A DNA stretch of 64,000 bases from Claviceps africana (GCA_018360145.1 SRPY01000047.1:27090-91089); one strand, 5' to 3'; positions 35,113-48,280 are shown, counted from the stretch's first letter. A program made the numbers and translations. Notes: a model not told the origin generated them from the letters alone.

Positions 35113-36517
35113 GGCTTCCCGGCAGCGACAAGTAAATGCCACGCACGCAGGTCGGACGTCAAAGCTTCGCGGTATGATCGAGTGGAACGGGAGCCGTCAG
35201 TTTCGTGTTGTGCGTCCCAAATTCTCATGCTTCGCACGACCGGGACTGCCTTCTGGTCGAGCGGGAGGGTGGGGGAATCGACACGGGTTGACGGGGGCGG
35301 CCGCGAGTTTAGGGAACTGGGATCCCGGAAACAAAGGGGTGGAGGGGGGAGGGGGGAGGATAAAGGAAGATAAAATGTCCTCTGGAGTTTGGACAAATTT
35401 CACCCGCGAGGGCTACGCGCAGAATAGTTCCCGCGATGACAAAGTTCACACATGCAGTGTTCAGAAATGAACAGACGACCCTCAGCGACGACAAAAATCC
35501 GAGGCATCGCTGCTGATGTCACAGCCCACCGCCGAGATATCAGCCAATCAAGAGACTGGATATGTCCCGCTTGGCCTTCCCCGCGACAGGGAGGGAAACA
35601 GCAAACCGGACATGACGGGAGGAAAAGGAACAGGAACTTGCAGTGTTCACGGAAGCAATGGGATGGAACTCATCCTGAGATTGCCCGTGCACATGCCTCT
35701 TGTTCGTGTCTCCGGAACCCCGTAGAACAGTAGAAATAGTCTCGTCGCACTGCGGAGCGGAGCCTAGGCAAAGTTATGTATGTCTTGTCTCTACTTACGG
35801 CCAGTTTCGATAAAGCCGCATCGTTGGAGATGCGCATTTCCCCCGACCTCACACCGGACGATTTACCATCAGAACAACTCCAAAAAAAACCGTTAGATTT
35901 GACGACGCGCACAGAAATATTGTTTTTTTTTATTTAAAGCTGTACAATCCAGCCGTCTCAAAAGCTCGCCCGCATGAAATGTCTGATTTAAAGAAATGCC
36001 ACACCTTCAATAGCTATCAAGCTAATAATAACAATCCAGTAAAATGCAGCAGCTTGTATACTGAGAGAATAATGAAAGCAATTTTTTTTTTTGATTTGAT
36101 GGGGGTGGGACCACAATGGGTAAAATAGACCTGATTCATCTCGGTATAATAACTACTGAGCGACGTCATTTTGCAGATGTTCGCAGATGAGTTGTGTGCA
36201 GGATATGCCGGCAAGAGTGTCTTGACAGGCAGATTGCGAATTGTGTCAACAACTTGATCAAATGACATCAGTCACATCAGACACGCAGCAGTGTTGACAA
36301 GCAAAACTCTTCGACTAGTGTAGTGCACTGCACTAAATAAGGAAGAAATCGACAACTTCCCATTCCGAGAGTAACCCTTGCATGTGTAACCGCCTCAACC
36401 CCAAAGCGACGTAATTGACTCAAGTTCACATGATTTGATCAACACCACCTCCCTTCCTGCGCCAAGCTCGTCTTTATCATTGATGTTCGTCGAATTTCAG
36501 TATCATCGATCATATAT
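35113..36517. other. Intergenic, MARCH gene promoter to metallothionein 3' side
   Basis: 1.4 kb with no recognised gene. From about 35.9 kb the base composition becomes more AT-rich. Upstream control of the MARCH gene should lie at the left end. Confidence 0.5.
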
Positions 36518-36692
36518 TTAGGCCTTGGGCTTGTGCTAAAAAGAACTGTCAGCTCCACGGTCTACTTGGGAAAAAAAAAATGATGTGCGCTCATAGCGCA
36601 TCGTTACATCAAACACTTACGGGGCAGTTGTTGCAAGAGCAGCTAGAGCCGCACTGGCAAGAGCCAGAAGTAGCGCATCCGCAGTCACCCAT
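36518..36692 (-). CDS. Small copper-type metallothionein
   Basis: Two exons, 36692-36621 and 36535-36518, giving only 29 residues. Exon 1 encodes MGDCGCATSGSCQCGSSCSC and then NNCP; exon 2 adds HKPKA and a stop. Seven Cys in C-x-C and lone-C spacing, and the start MGDCGC, match the very short metallothioneins of Neurospora and other ascomycetes, which bind copper as a cuprous cluster. The 85-nt intron has a GTAAGT donor and a CTGAC-type branch point before TTTTTAG. Without splicing the frame would stop after VSV. Function is metal storage and detoxification in the cytosol, by family. It lies alone in an intergenic stretch of about 3 kb. Confidence 0.9.
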
Positions 36693-38288
36693 GATGATGA
36701 TGAAAAAGGGGCGTGTCAAAAGACGTGAGTGTGTGTGTGGAGTGTGAGAGTGTGCTGAGAATCTTGTCTCTTTCGTGATTTTGTTAGATCGCTAGATGGT
36801 TGGGAAACACCTCATATGCATGGGAGAGGGGCGACGGCAGACTTTTTAAAGCCGATGCGGATGCGGGCGCAACCCTTACGCTCGGAAGGAAGGAACATTG
36901 CTGGCTGGGTCTGGGTCGCCACCCAAAGCGCTTGCCGTCGCACTAGACCTGCCCGCCACGACACATTTGAACATTTCAACCCCTCTTGACTTGGGCCGTG
37001 ATGAGGTTTCCCCAGCGATCCTCCCATGTGGCAACGAATGACGTTGTGGCTTGTGGCACGATGGGCATCCTTGTGGCCCAGTACGGTGGATGGTTTTACT
37101 TGTGAGGCCGACTAGATCGACTGGGCCAACACTCCCTGGACCAGACCAGCCAGACAGTAATCAAGCCAAATCTACCGGACGAGCTTGGCTCGGCGGGGGC
37201 CGAGGCAGGTATGTACGGGCTCATGACGGCATCTTTGCTTTGGAGGAATCCAGTGTCATGTTACTTACGTAACATTGAATGGCTTTGCTTTGCTTTGCTT
37301 TCCTTTGCTTTCCTTTGACCTGCCCCTCACTGTGCGAGTGGAGTGGTGCGCTGGCTGCGTGCGCTCTTTGCCTCGGATTGATTCGGAATCGAGATGAGCA
37401 AGGCCGGCGAAAAGGGTTTGTCGCTCCCGCTCGGATCGCTCACGTGGTTCCAAGTTAGCAGCGATGTGGAAGCAGCGATGTGGGCAAGACAGCTGCGAGG
37501 TGGATGCCCTCCGTCTTTGATTCTTCTCCCCTCCTCCGTTGCTGTCCAAGTTGCCGACCTGCGTCGGATTCTGGGAGATGACTGGGAGATTGAGACCGTC
37601 AGCCACGATGCGGCCGAGACGACTTTTCGCCATCCTCAGGTACGTCTAACCTGGCTTACTGGTCTGGCTCCTCTGCTTGTTGACAGCCAGCCGCGGAGAA
37701 GTAATACTCAATAAGTTCACCGCCGCACGAGGCCAAAGCGGAGAACTCTGAAAAGCTGTCATCACTCTGCTGTCGGGACTGGGCAGTAGGCATAGCGTTC
37801 GTGGCTAGGCAACTAGCGTCTTCTTACCAAAGGCTTCATGTTGATCTAGAACTCCCCCAGTGGCCAGTCCTGACTGGCAGCAATCCCAGCTGAGGGGTTC
37901 GTGCTCTTGTCCCCGCTTCAGCATGAGATGACCAGTAATCACCAAGCTTGAGCTTTTTATTTGTGACGCATTCGGACTGCCGTCTCCCCAAAAGATCGTC
38001 CCCTCTACGCAGAACTTTTATGACGTCCAAGCGAATTGACCATTGAGGTATACCAGACCTGCGAGAGATCATCGAGGGACCGGTGCGGAGCAATCGACGC
38101 CGGTCTGAGAATAGGGCGAAATGACGAACCAAAGCAAGGGGTATGTAGATGACTTGTAAATAGGTGGGCAAAGGGAAAGGGAAAGGGAAGAAAAGGAAAA
38201 GCAAAGCAAAGCAAAGCAAAGCGACATCAGAGTAGCCGAGGCCCGTTCTTCTAATGGCTTTTCCGGGATAAGAATTTCTGTCGTTCCT
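36693..38288. promoter_or_regulatory. Metallothionein upstream region and gene-free DNA
   Basis: The first few hundred bases should be the metallothionein promoter, with GTGAGTGTGTGTGTGG near 36725. TTTGCTTTGC-type repeats occur at 37285-37315 and as the complement at 38192-38222. No gene is recognised. Confidence 0.5.
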
Positions 38289-39029
38289 TCACGATGACGA
38301 GCCTGGAACAGGCTTTGGCTGTGTCAAGGCATGTTGCTGGGACATGACGAGACTTTGCTTGACGCCGTGTTTGGCGGGAATTCCCAGTTCAGTCCCGTAA
38401 GCTGATTGAATGATTGGCCGTGGCAGTTGACCACCAAGCGCATATTCAGCATTTTCGTACGAAAAGTTGAGGGCTTCGCGGAGAAAGAGATTGACATCAA
38501 ATTGCGAACCATAGGCCAGGTTCGGATTGTTGAGCAAGCGGGTGGCGTGATGCCACGTCCGCAAGTACATGGACGTGACCCAAATGAAGGTTCTGGTAGC
38601 CGTAGCGTAGGATTCCTATGCCAGCCAGTCTAGGTACCAAATGAGCTCGTCGCAAAGGCTTCGAGGGACACGCAAAACTCGGACGAGAGCGACGACTTGC
38701 CACTGCAGGCGAGGGGAGGCGGTTACATGCTGGCGATGGAGGCTGAAGAGCGAAGGACAAGACCGGTTCCTCGTATCGTCATCCTGCCTTCTCAGGTTGT
38801 ACCAGATGCCGTCCTGTTGAGCCCGGTGGAAGTAAAGCCCCCAACTGAACTCTTCCTGCGCGAGATGCTGCGCACAATGTGTTTCGTATGTGGCGATATT
38901 CACCTCGCGAGATTCGTTGGGCCTTCGACAGGTGATGGGAGGTATGGGAGTTGACCGGACGAGGGCATATGGTATACTAATGGTGACGTACATAGATCCA
39001 GGCTCCAGATCTTTGACGGGCCGGGCCAT
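38289..39029 (-). pseudogene. Unknown protein gene interrupted by one in-frame TAG
   Basis: One frame runs from ATG 39029 to TGA 38289 (247 codons) broken only by a TAG at 38618-38616. The part before the stop (137 residues) begins MARPVKDLEPGSMYV and has FSWGLYFHRAQQDGIWYNLR and VPRSLCDELIWYLDWLA. The part after it reads ESYATATRTFIWVTSMYLRTW, then LFLREALNFSYENAEYALGG. Both sides look protein-like and the frame is unchanged, as in a recent CAG or GAG to TAG change. I found no good intron that removes the stop. The pattern recalls uncharacterised fungal proteins, but I do not recognise the family. It could also be two fragments or a chance frame. Confidence 0.45.
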
Positions 39030-40173
39030 GATGGCTGATGGAGGACACTCGACGTTGCTGTATAAAAGAGGCTATGAAGAGGCTGTGAGGTGAAAAGCGC
39101 AGACGAAGGGGGAGATGGTTTGAGAGGAGGGATTTCGAATTTTGAATGACGGTCAATTAACTGATGTGGTCTACAGACAGCATGTTGTCTGTGGATGCAA
39201 GAAAAATAATGCCAAAGGCAAACGAAGATGGAGGCAGGACACCGAAGCAGGAAACTGAAGAATGCCCAGCGACTGGGCCGACCAGTGTCATGGCTGATCC
39301 GTGAGCAATGTCTCTGTCGGATTGATTTGGTTATATTCCATGATGCTCCATCAAAAGACGGCATGCGTACTCGAAGAGTCGAGTCGAGACGAGACGCCCG
39401 AGTCGCAAGACTGACGGAGGGCGGGTTTCAGACTGCTGCCGCCTGCCGCCTGCCACCTGCCACCTGCCACCTGCCACCTGCCACCTGCCACCCGCTTCAT
39501 CAACACTTGGGCGCACATTGTGATTCAGGACAGTAGCCGTGTTGGGACTAGCGCAGCAGGCCCCAAGCCGTCAATCGTCATGACATGGAGAGCTTTGAGT
39601 TGTCAAAACAGGGAATCGTCTGGATGCCCTCATCACTTCTGCTACTATGCCACGGGACGCCGAGTCTGGTGACAGGCCACAGGCATATTTGCCGTGTTTC
39701 TTCTGTGAGGCACTTAATTGAGTCCATTGTCTCCGAGGCGAGCTCATCGCACAGCCCTGACTCCAAGACTCGGGCATGGAGCTCAACGGAAGAGGGGCCG
39801 TGATGGCGCGAAGATGGTGCGAATTTGGTGCGTTACTGCGGGGTTGCGGGCGTAGATGGAGAGACTGGGTCATGTTGTCGGCCGTGACTTTGAACTTGGA
39901 ACTCTACACTGAAGCCTGAACACCAACCAAGAGAAAGAAAAAAAAAAGAAGAAGAAGGGCAGAAAAAGAAGAAGGCAAGAAAGGAAAGGAGCAGAAAAGA
40001 AAGACAAAAGAAAAGAAGAAAAGAAAGCCTGGAAAAAAAGACAGCCGACAACCCATCACTTGGTACCACCACAACTGCGACACCACAACTGCAACTGCAA
40101 CTGCAACATCTCTGCACCCGATTCTCATCTCACGTCCTCACGTCCTCACGTCCTCCATCGTCCAAACCTCAGC
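39030..40173. promoter_or_regulatory. Galactokinase upstream region with repeats
   Basis: A heptamer array (CCACCTG)n lies at about 39448-39490. A long A/G-rich stretch runs from 39930 to 40040. CAACTG and CACGTCCT repeats at about 40070-40155 immediately precede the gal1 start and are probably 5' UTR. No gene seen. Confidence 0.55.
39448..39490. repeat. Tandem heptamer (CCACCTG)n
   Basis: Five to six units, with CCGCCTG variants to the left. Confidence 0.9.
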
Positions 40174-41822
40174 ATGTCCGGCCCCGTGCCTCTCGCGAAA
40201 TCCTTGTCCGACATCTATCCCGACGCAGCCTTGGCTGTTGAAGAGCCACGATGGAACACGTTGCTCGCCACGTTTCAAAAGGTCTACGGCCACGGGGCAA
40301 GCTTCATTGCTCGATCTCCCGGTCGAGTCAACATTATTGGCGAACACATTGACTATTCGCTCTATTCCGTCCTGCCCATGGCCATTACTGCCGACGCTGT
40401 CATGGCGGTAGCGGCCACGCCCACCGCAGAAGGCGCCTCGGCCTTCAAGGTCAAGATTTCCAACATGGAGGACTCCAAGTTTCCTGCCAAAGAAATCGAG
40501 GTGCCCCTGGACAGCGAGATCGAAATCGATGCGACCAAATTTGAATGGACCAACTACTTCAAGAGCGGCCTTCGCGGCGCGCTAGAATTGCTGAGGAAGA
40601 AACATGGGAATGCCTTCCGACCCTGCAGCATGGACATCTTGGTCCATGGCACTGTGCCTGTGGGCGGTGGTCTCAGTTCGAGCGCGGCGATTGTTTCGAC
40701 CAGTGCATTGGCCGTTTTGCACGCCAACGGAGAGAATGCCGTTGACAAGAAGGAATTGACCGAACTGGCCATAGTCAGTGAGCGTGCTGTCGGTGTCAAT
40801 GCTGGCGGGTGAGTCTGTGGCAAATGACGCAATAGGATCAAAGGACTAACATGAGAGCGCCTCCTAGTATGGACCAAGCCGCTTCTGTGTTTTCCGAGCA
40901 GGGTTCGGCACTCTTCGTATCATTCAGTCCTCAACTGAAGGCTCGCCCTGTCAAATTGCCGCCGACGAATCCAGAGCTCTGTTTTCTCATCGCACAAAGC
41001 TTCGTCACGGCGAACAAGCATGTCACTGGACCGATACATTACAACCTTCGCGTCGTCGAAGTCAGCTTTGCTGCAGCATACTTGAACGCAGTGTTGAACC
41101 CGCCCGGAACCGAGCTTCCCGAGGACGCCAGCCCATTGGGAATCAGTCTCCAAGGCTTTCACGACACCTATTTCTATCACTCGAGCACAGCCGACGCCTC
41201 AGCCGCGAAGACCTTGACAAAGGAGGAGGAGCTCGAGAAGCTAGTCGTCGTCACCAAAGAGACACTTACTCAGGAGGAGGGCTATACGCGGGAAGACATT
41301 GCCAAAGTCCTCCACTTGACCGTTCCTGAGCTTGAACGTCGCTTCATGAGCAAAATCCCCGTCAGAGCAGACCGCTTCAAGCTGCGACAGCGTGCTCTCC
41401 ACGTATTCACCGAAGCATTACGCGTCCTGCGATTCTACACACTCCTGGAACGGCCTCTGCACACGGGCGCAAGCGACACGACCGCCTACAACCAGGGGCT
41501 CGGCAGCATCATGAACGACACGCAGGAGTCATGCCGCGTCCTCTACGAGAACAGTTGCCCCGAAAATGACGACATTTGTCGAATCGCCCGAGCGGCTGGC
41601 TCATACGGCAGCCGACAAACGGGAGCCGGCTGGGGAGGCTGCAGCGTCCACCTCGTGCCAGCAGACAAGGTGGACGACGTACGGTCGGCGCTGGAACAAG
41701 AGTACTTTTCCAAACACAAGCTCACGGACGAACAGAAGGAGCAGGCCGTGGTGGTCAGTAGGCCTGCTGGCGGCAGTGCCTTGTACGTAGTCAACGACGA
41801 GCAAACCGTTCGCCGAGCATAA
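40174..41822 (+). CDS. gal1: Galactokinase
   Basis: Two exons, 40174-40808 and 40868-41822, giving 529 residues, the size of yeast Gal1. It phosphorylates galactose at C1, the first step of the Leloir pathway, in the cytosol. The galactokinase signature RSPGRVNIIGEHIDYS (48-63), GHMP ATP-binding motif VPVGGGLSSSAAI (161-173), NAGGMDQAASVF after the splice join, and motif 3 GAGWGGCSVHLVP are all intact. The insertion of about 90 residues before the C-terminal third is normal in fungal members. The intron has a CTAAC branch point at 40847. The start is the ATG giving MSGPVPLAKS; the open frame extends upstream through CAACTG repeats that should be 5' UTR. No other GAL gene is adjacent. Confidence 0.98.
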
Positions 41823-43079
41823 CGCATCCCATTCCCATACCGTTCCCCGTCCCCGAATACTACGTGAATACTTGAAGTCGTTGTAGAACTCGCTAGCGTA
41901 GAACGGATGGATGAAAGACGTAGGTCGAAATTTGCCTAGGGGATATACCATGGCTTGTAACCCGAGAATGTATTGCAGGGGCATGAGCTACTTGAACATG
42001 ACGGCCCATACCACGAAATGGAATCAGACAATCTGATACTTATTCCAGTGAGCGTTCCCTCCACATGTTCTACTACAAACTATACCATTGGGGGATTACC
42101 GGGGATATGGCATGCACGCGGGCTGAACGTCGGACATGGACACTCGCCCCTGACGGGGCCGACAAAGGTTTGATGGAGGGATGTGCTACGACGAAGCATG
42201 GTGGGAAAAACAAAACACCCATCTACCTGAACATGACATGATATCAGCTGCAAGCATTATCCACCACCATGACGTGAATATCAGATCCCGAGCACAATCC
42301 ACCATGACACTCGAAGAGGTCTCAAAAAATCCCAGCCCTCCCTAGCATAAGCACGACGTGGACGAATACCAGACCTCAAGGACGGAACAAATGCCGCGAA
42401 ACGACGGGATAAAGACTTGACTCCAAGTCTTGTGTCCCAACATGTGTAGCACGACTATGGCCGAGATGCCAACCTCGATACGGGAAATAGACCGGGGAAG
42501 CACCAACACGAAGGATGCCAGGCGCGTTCACCAACATGAGGTCCCCCAAGATTTTGCCTGCGTTCCTCGCACAACTGGTTTCCGCAGTCTTTTACGTTTT
42601 AGGTTGCCAGCGTGAGGGGGGTGGTCTTGATGAAAACACGCACAGCGTGGGCCCGATTACGTTGCGTGGCTCTCCCATAGCTGGGTAGTTACCCCCTGAT
42701 GGGACGAGACGGGAGGGTCTTGATGGGTTTTTTTCATGGATGGGAATGCTTTTCTTGGTGGACTAGATGGGGTTTTCTGGGGCGGTTGCTTGGATGGCGT
42801 GATGGTGACGGGTTGCCCCTGAGGGCGGCGTGGCGGAGTCATGGAGGGCGTGCTCGGAGGGGATGGCTGGGCTGGCGAGGCAGTGTTGGACGGGAGACGA
42901 GGGAATAAGCTGCGATGGACTCGATAGCTCGTGCGGCAATCCAGATTCTAGGTCCCCCGTCCAGGGTTCTCCGTCGAGTCGTCCTCTCGGCCACCCTTTT
43001 CGTGGACGGTGCGACCTGCTGTTTGGTGACGCCCGGACGTTGTCTCTGTGGTCACCATCATCCTGGGTCCGGAAAACAC

Positions 43080-43113
43080 CAGTGGTCATGGTCATGGTCA
43101 TGGTCATGGTCAT
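43080..43113. repeat. Hexamer (GGTCAT)n
   Basis: About five perfect GGTCAT units; intergenic. Produces the MVMV and HGHG frames seen on either strand. Confidence 0.9.
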
Positions 43114-45971
43114 GCCTGCGCAGGCCTCCGTGGGTTTCGGATTGGGCCCGATAATTTCAAAGAGCGAGAACTCGACGTCGATGGTACCCCCCCTTTTTTT
43201 TCCCCCTCCATCGACATGCCACCGGCGTTCGATTTTTCACAGGCACCCCATTCGTGTTGTTTGGACGAATCAAGCTTGTCATGTCGGTTTAGTCGCTGTC
43301 AATGCCAAGCCCCATGAGGTAGGCCTTCAAAGCAGGCATCGCAATCATGGCGGCTCGTCGTAGGGCTTGGTCCGCGATCCCCAGGCTGCCTCTCCCCGAC
43401 CTTGAGCAGGTGATGCTCACGTTACCCAATGAGTCACGCTCGCCTTCAACGGACTATGCTTCGACTACAAATTAGGGCTGAGAACGTGTCCGGACAGGAA
43501 ACGCAAGCAGCGCCTCCCTCCGCGCAGGGCAAAAAAAAAAAAAAACCAAACCCCAAGAAAGCTGCCCAACGTTCCTTAATAAGGCGAGGTGGGCACAAAA
43601 GTCTCCGACATGGAAGCCAAGTGGTTCTGATAAACATGTTCATGCAAAGAACACCGGTCGTGCCCAACCGTGGCTAGGCGAGCGGCACTCAAACGGCGAG
43701 CGTGGTCCTCGGGAGAAAGTCGATTGGTCATGGGGCCTCTCATCCTCAGACGCCATCCCTTCCTTCGTCTCTGTCTCTTTCCGTCTCGGCAGTTTCGCCT
43801 GGTCCGGAACTCATCAGCGACACCTTTTCCTGGCACCCGTCACAAGATCTCTGCACTAATTACTATCCTGGCACGAGACGGTTCTGCCGACTTCGTCTTA
43901 ACCATGATCGTGACTGTCGGCCCCCTCCCCCAACTTCCCACCAATCTGGATGGCCCTCGTGGCAGATTTTCCATGCGTCCTGTGTGATAATGGAGCTGCG
44001 AAGGAACAAGAGAAACGCCAGTATGTATGCTAACCCACCCTCCCCTCAAGTTCGTGGGGGCGAACAAGGACCCGGCGGCATACCGTTGGGGGCCGGGCGT
44101 CCGTGTGCGTGTCCTTGTTTGCCCTTGTTTGTCTTTTATGTGAGTAGCTGCCATTTTCTGGCACGAGCGAAAGCAAGAGTATTGCAGATATTGGATTGGA
44201 AGATACAACACCCCTTTTCGGATGTTGGGGCGTGGTTCATTCCATGACAGATGGCAGCAGGCTGCTAACGCGGAGTGAATCCCAGTTTGTCCGTGTAAAG
44301 TAAACCATGACTAGTAGGCGTCTCTCTGCCGAGTCATCATCGTGATTGCGTGTAAATGCAGTATTGCGTTGGTGACACGGCCCACCCCCCTTCCCGACCC
44401 ATTGGGAGACAATGTGGTACCAATGCTGTTGACGATTGGCAATCGTGAGCCATGCATCGCAAGGGTCGTCGCATGTTTTCCGTCGCAGCCTCCTGCCGGC
44501 ACAGCTGACTGTGGCTAGACCAACTCTTGTGTTTCACTGGAGGAAACTCGACAATCCAACGGCGCCGGCCGCCCCCCCTTTCCAACGTTTCCGTCCGTTA
44601 GAAAGGGGAGGAGGAGAGTGTACACATGTCTTACATGTTTTTTTTTTTCTCTTTTTCCTCAAAAAGGAAAAAAAGAAGGGGGTGGGGGAGGAGGCCGAGA
44701 GTTGGACGCTGCCCAACCGATGGCGATGCTTGCGCACGAAAGGAGGCTCGGCTCAGCAGAGAGGAGGATGACGTCTGTCCGTGTCAATTGTCGATCCAAT
44801 CCGTATGGTGAGTATGGTGACCTTCTGTCCCGGTTTCATCCATGCCGCGTCTTGATTACCTGGGGTCAATTCCTGACCTATACCTGACGACGTCTCAGAT
44901 TCAAAAATCCCGTTATCAAGCCCCTGCTTTTTCTGGACTCACCAATCTCAGGACTGAGATCGTATAATCTGATGCTGATCTCTGTTTTTTTACCTTGGTA
45001 GCATATCGGCTCCAACAAAGGCGGAAATACCACACTACTCCGCCTCATGTGCATTATGCTGAATAAATCATCTCCACCCTCATTACGGCTGACCATAACT
45101 ATCCAGCCCCGAAAAAAAGACATTCATCCTCGTCCAAAAAAAAAAAAAAAAAAAAACGCCAAGGACGGCTCAGTGGTGGTGTCTGCAGCCAAAGTGTAGG
45201 TGTTTGTCAATAGGAAGCCGTGGTGGCGAGGCGATTACAGAATGATTGTGTTGCAAGAGCTCCTGCCTATTTTCATCTTCTTCCTCCAATCATGCAAAAC
45301 AAGGACATACTACGGCGGTAGCACTTTTCAGACATATACCAGATACCAAGCATCAGAACTTTGCCGAGATAAAACGTGGAAAAGAGGGTAAACCATTCAC
45401 CATTGCCATTCTTGTAGTGACTCCCACCACCACAACTACATGCTTGGGGACCAGGCTCGACCCTGTTCGTCCCTGTTCGTCCCTGTTCGCCATCTTGGCC
45501 TGCGATGGAACATCTAGGCTTATCCATCAACTGTCAGGTGTTAACCGAGCGTCTCGTCTCGTTCATCAATGGCCAAAGCTTGGCTCAGCATTGGCGCCTG
45601 TCGCTTGACTTGAAACTGTCTCAGACGACGGCCTTTGGAAATGCGGTGTATGAGCTAGTACCTAGCCCTACGATATGCAGCTAGGAGATAAAATTCCCGA
45701 ACTCCCGAGAGATGACATCCGTCGTGCCGGAACAGGTTAGTTAGTTACGGGCCATGAGCAGGCAAAGGACGGACAACGTGCGCACAATAGGAGTTAGCGC
45801 TGCTTTCGTGACGAATTGAGTGTCTGTCCGCTCGGCTGGCTTATTGCTCTCCAAAAGCAGGAAAGCCTCATCTTGGTCATGGAGCGCGTTCCAAACGACG
45901 CTTTCACCCCGCACTTTTCGCTCTTCTCTCCTTTTGCCAATGAGATTGAGCAAGGGCATCGAGGTACCGGG

Positions 45972-46007
45972 GGAACCGGAATCGGAATCGGAATCGGAAT
46001 CGGAATC
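45972..46007. repeat. Hexamer (GGAATC)n
   Basis: About six GGAATC units, intergenic; read on the other strand it gives a Ser-Asp repeat frame. Confidence 0.9.
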
Positions 46008-47121
46008 GGGAGATTGGGAAATCGACGGCCTAATAAATCGACTGCGCATTGAGGACGGAAACAACAGCAGTGTGTAAGATACATAGACACCTAGTCGATC
46101 AAGGCCCTCGCCGACACACCCCCACCGTTGAAGGGGTGTGAGATGGATAACGTCAATTGGGTCCACGCAGCCGGCGCATAGCCATGCAAGAAAATGATGC
46201 TCTGCGAAGCCGGCGCTCCGGTTCGCTCTGATTCATTGTAGTCTGTTGATCTGCAAAAGGGGCATGGTATGGGACCGTGCAGCGCTGTGACGGAAAGAGC
46301 TGGTCCAGACGCGCAGTCTCCTTATTTGAATCCAGGAAAACGTCTTGAAACAGGCTGGTCGACGTAGCTGTCGGATTGCGCGCGATATTCAGCATTACGC
46401 AACAAAACCAGCCCGTGGACGGACCTCGCTAGGTCGACTCGTGTGGCGACGTATTACCATGCTCCGCCTAGATTCCCGAGGGAATTCCCGTGCTAAGTTG
46501 ACTGGACGCACTGGATAGAACATTTGGCGTTATCCCTCATGTGGCTGGAGGCGAAGACGGCTGACGCTATAGATGGGTCATGACGCCGCAGCAGGTGCGA
46601 GCTGACGTTTGGACTAAGTCGTTTAATTGATTCGAGCGAGTTTTCCAGACGGTCAACCCAGGGCCAGCCAGGAGCGGCATATACAAAACAGAGGTGAAAA
46701 TTGAGTTGTCGCTCAATATTGCGAACACAGGATTCCAGATTGACCTTCGGGTGTTCGGCTGGGATCCGTACCGTCGTGTTTCCGATCCAGGCTGAGTTGT
46801 TGGTCTAGTTTGCAATCATTGGCCCTGGAAGGTGGCATTCAGGAGAGGCTTTCATCTCTTAGCCGTCCTATAATCCGCCGTTCTGGCTATTGACAAGTGA
46901 TTAGTTGCAGCGCCGCGGCGGCAAAGCAAAAGTGCAGGAAAATCATGAAGCCAGACACAAACACAGGGACAGAGGCGAAGAGGCAAATCCAGCAGTCCTA
47001 TACTCGCGTGGTGCCGGGCCTAGCCGGTGCCCTTTAGCATTGGTTTGAATCGATTTGGCTGAAAAAGGCCGCATTGCATCATTGCCATCATGACCGCTTG
47101 TTTATGATGGCGATATCGGGC

Positions 47122-47124
<3 letters not shown>

Positions 47125-47160
<36 letters not shown>
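47125..47160. repeat. Poly-T run of 36
   Basis: Uninterrupted T run, not followed by any recognisable retroposon or gene. The length may be affected by sequencing. Confidence 0.85.
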
Positions 47161-47161
<1 letters not shown>

Positions 47162-48109
47162 GCTCAATATTCCTGTCGGTTCGTGGATATCATTTCGGTG
47201 AGGCCGGCGGCCGGTACGTCCGTAGTTTCAACCAGGGGTGTCGTCATCTGCGAATGGGTGCCGTACAGAGGGAAAAGGTACGAGAGATAAGCAATCATCC
47301 ACCGAGTTTCTCGAGTGGTATTGAGCCAGTCCAGTTAGGCTGCAGCCAGCTTTGGTCTGGGCACGCCTTTGCGACATCACGACAGCAGAAGACAAAAGGT
47401 GGACGGACGCTCGCGCGCGGCGCGGCGCCTTGAGACATGGATTCAGTTCAGCAGCATATTGCATGTATTCTTTCCGAGGAAGGCACCGGACATGTACCGA
47501 CGCAAGTGCACACTGCAAAAAGGGTGTTTGTTTGGGTCTGGGCAGGGGCAGAGTACAGTGCCGGCCAGTCGTGCTTGCCGCCCTCGGATCTTCTACGTGA
47601 CCCCGGTGACCCAGGCCCATAGCTTTGAACTCTCGGGCGATCGTTACTGGTTGATCCAGCGTGTCACTGTCCACATGCAGGTTTTGATTTTGGGCCAATC
47701 AGAATCGGCAGGAGACCGGACCTGGCCATGTTACAGTGGGTCGTAAGTAATTCCGAACATTTTGCACCACAGTTGTATGGGAAAATGTTCGGGATTACCT
47801 GGACTCACTGTAGGTCTGGCCAGTGGCGACTGGCATTCGTCGTTGTTCTCGTGAGTCGTCTTGCAAGCTTCTCCCGCTCCCGTACATCTTGAGAACCAGG
47901 CCATTTTCCAAACAAGCAGCGTCAATCTTCCAGGCATAACAGGTATAAGCGTCACGCTCGAGCGATGGTTTCTGGTCTTTGGCTTTCTTGCAATCTTGTC
48001 TTGTTTCTCTGCTCCCCACCATCGCACCACAGAGATGGAAAAGGTGCAAAGGGTGGAAAACCATTAGCCCCCAGGTTCCCAACCCAACAAAACATCCACC
48101 CGCACATGC

Positions 48110-48280
48110 ATCAACGCATCAACGCATCAACGCATCAACGCATCAACGCATCAACGCATCAACGCATCAACGCAGCAACGGCAGCAACGGCAGCAACGGC
48201 AGCAACGCAGCAACGCAGCAACGCAGCAACGCAGCAACGCAGCAACGCAGTAACGCAGCAACGCATCAATGAATCGACGT
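48110..48280. repeat. Compound array (GCATCAAC)n then (GCAGCAAC)n
   Basis: About seven GCATCAAC octamers change into GCAGCAACG nonamers and then GCAGCAAC octamers, with a GCAGTAAC variant. The units are contiguous without spacers, so this is a minisatellite and not a CRISPR. Confidence 0.92.

Noticed and set aside
42830..43363. 177-codon plus-strand frame
   Set aside because: Crosses the (GGTCAT)n microsatellite (MVMVMV) and has no conserved pattern.
43702..44247. 181-codon plus-strand frame in the gene-free block
   Set aside because: No family resemblance or splice context, and frames of similar length overlap it on both strands.
48110..48280. Regular repeats that could suggest a CRISPR array
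   Set aside because: The units are contiguous with no spacers, and the genome is eukaryotic.
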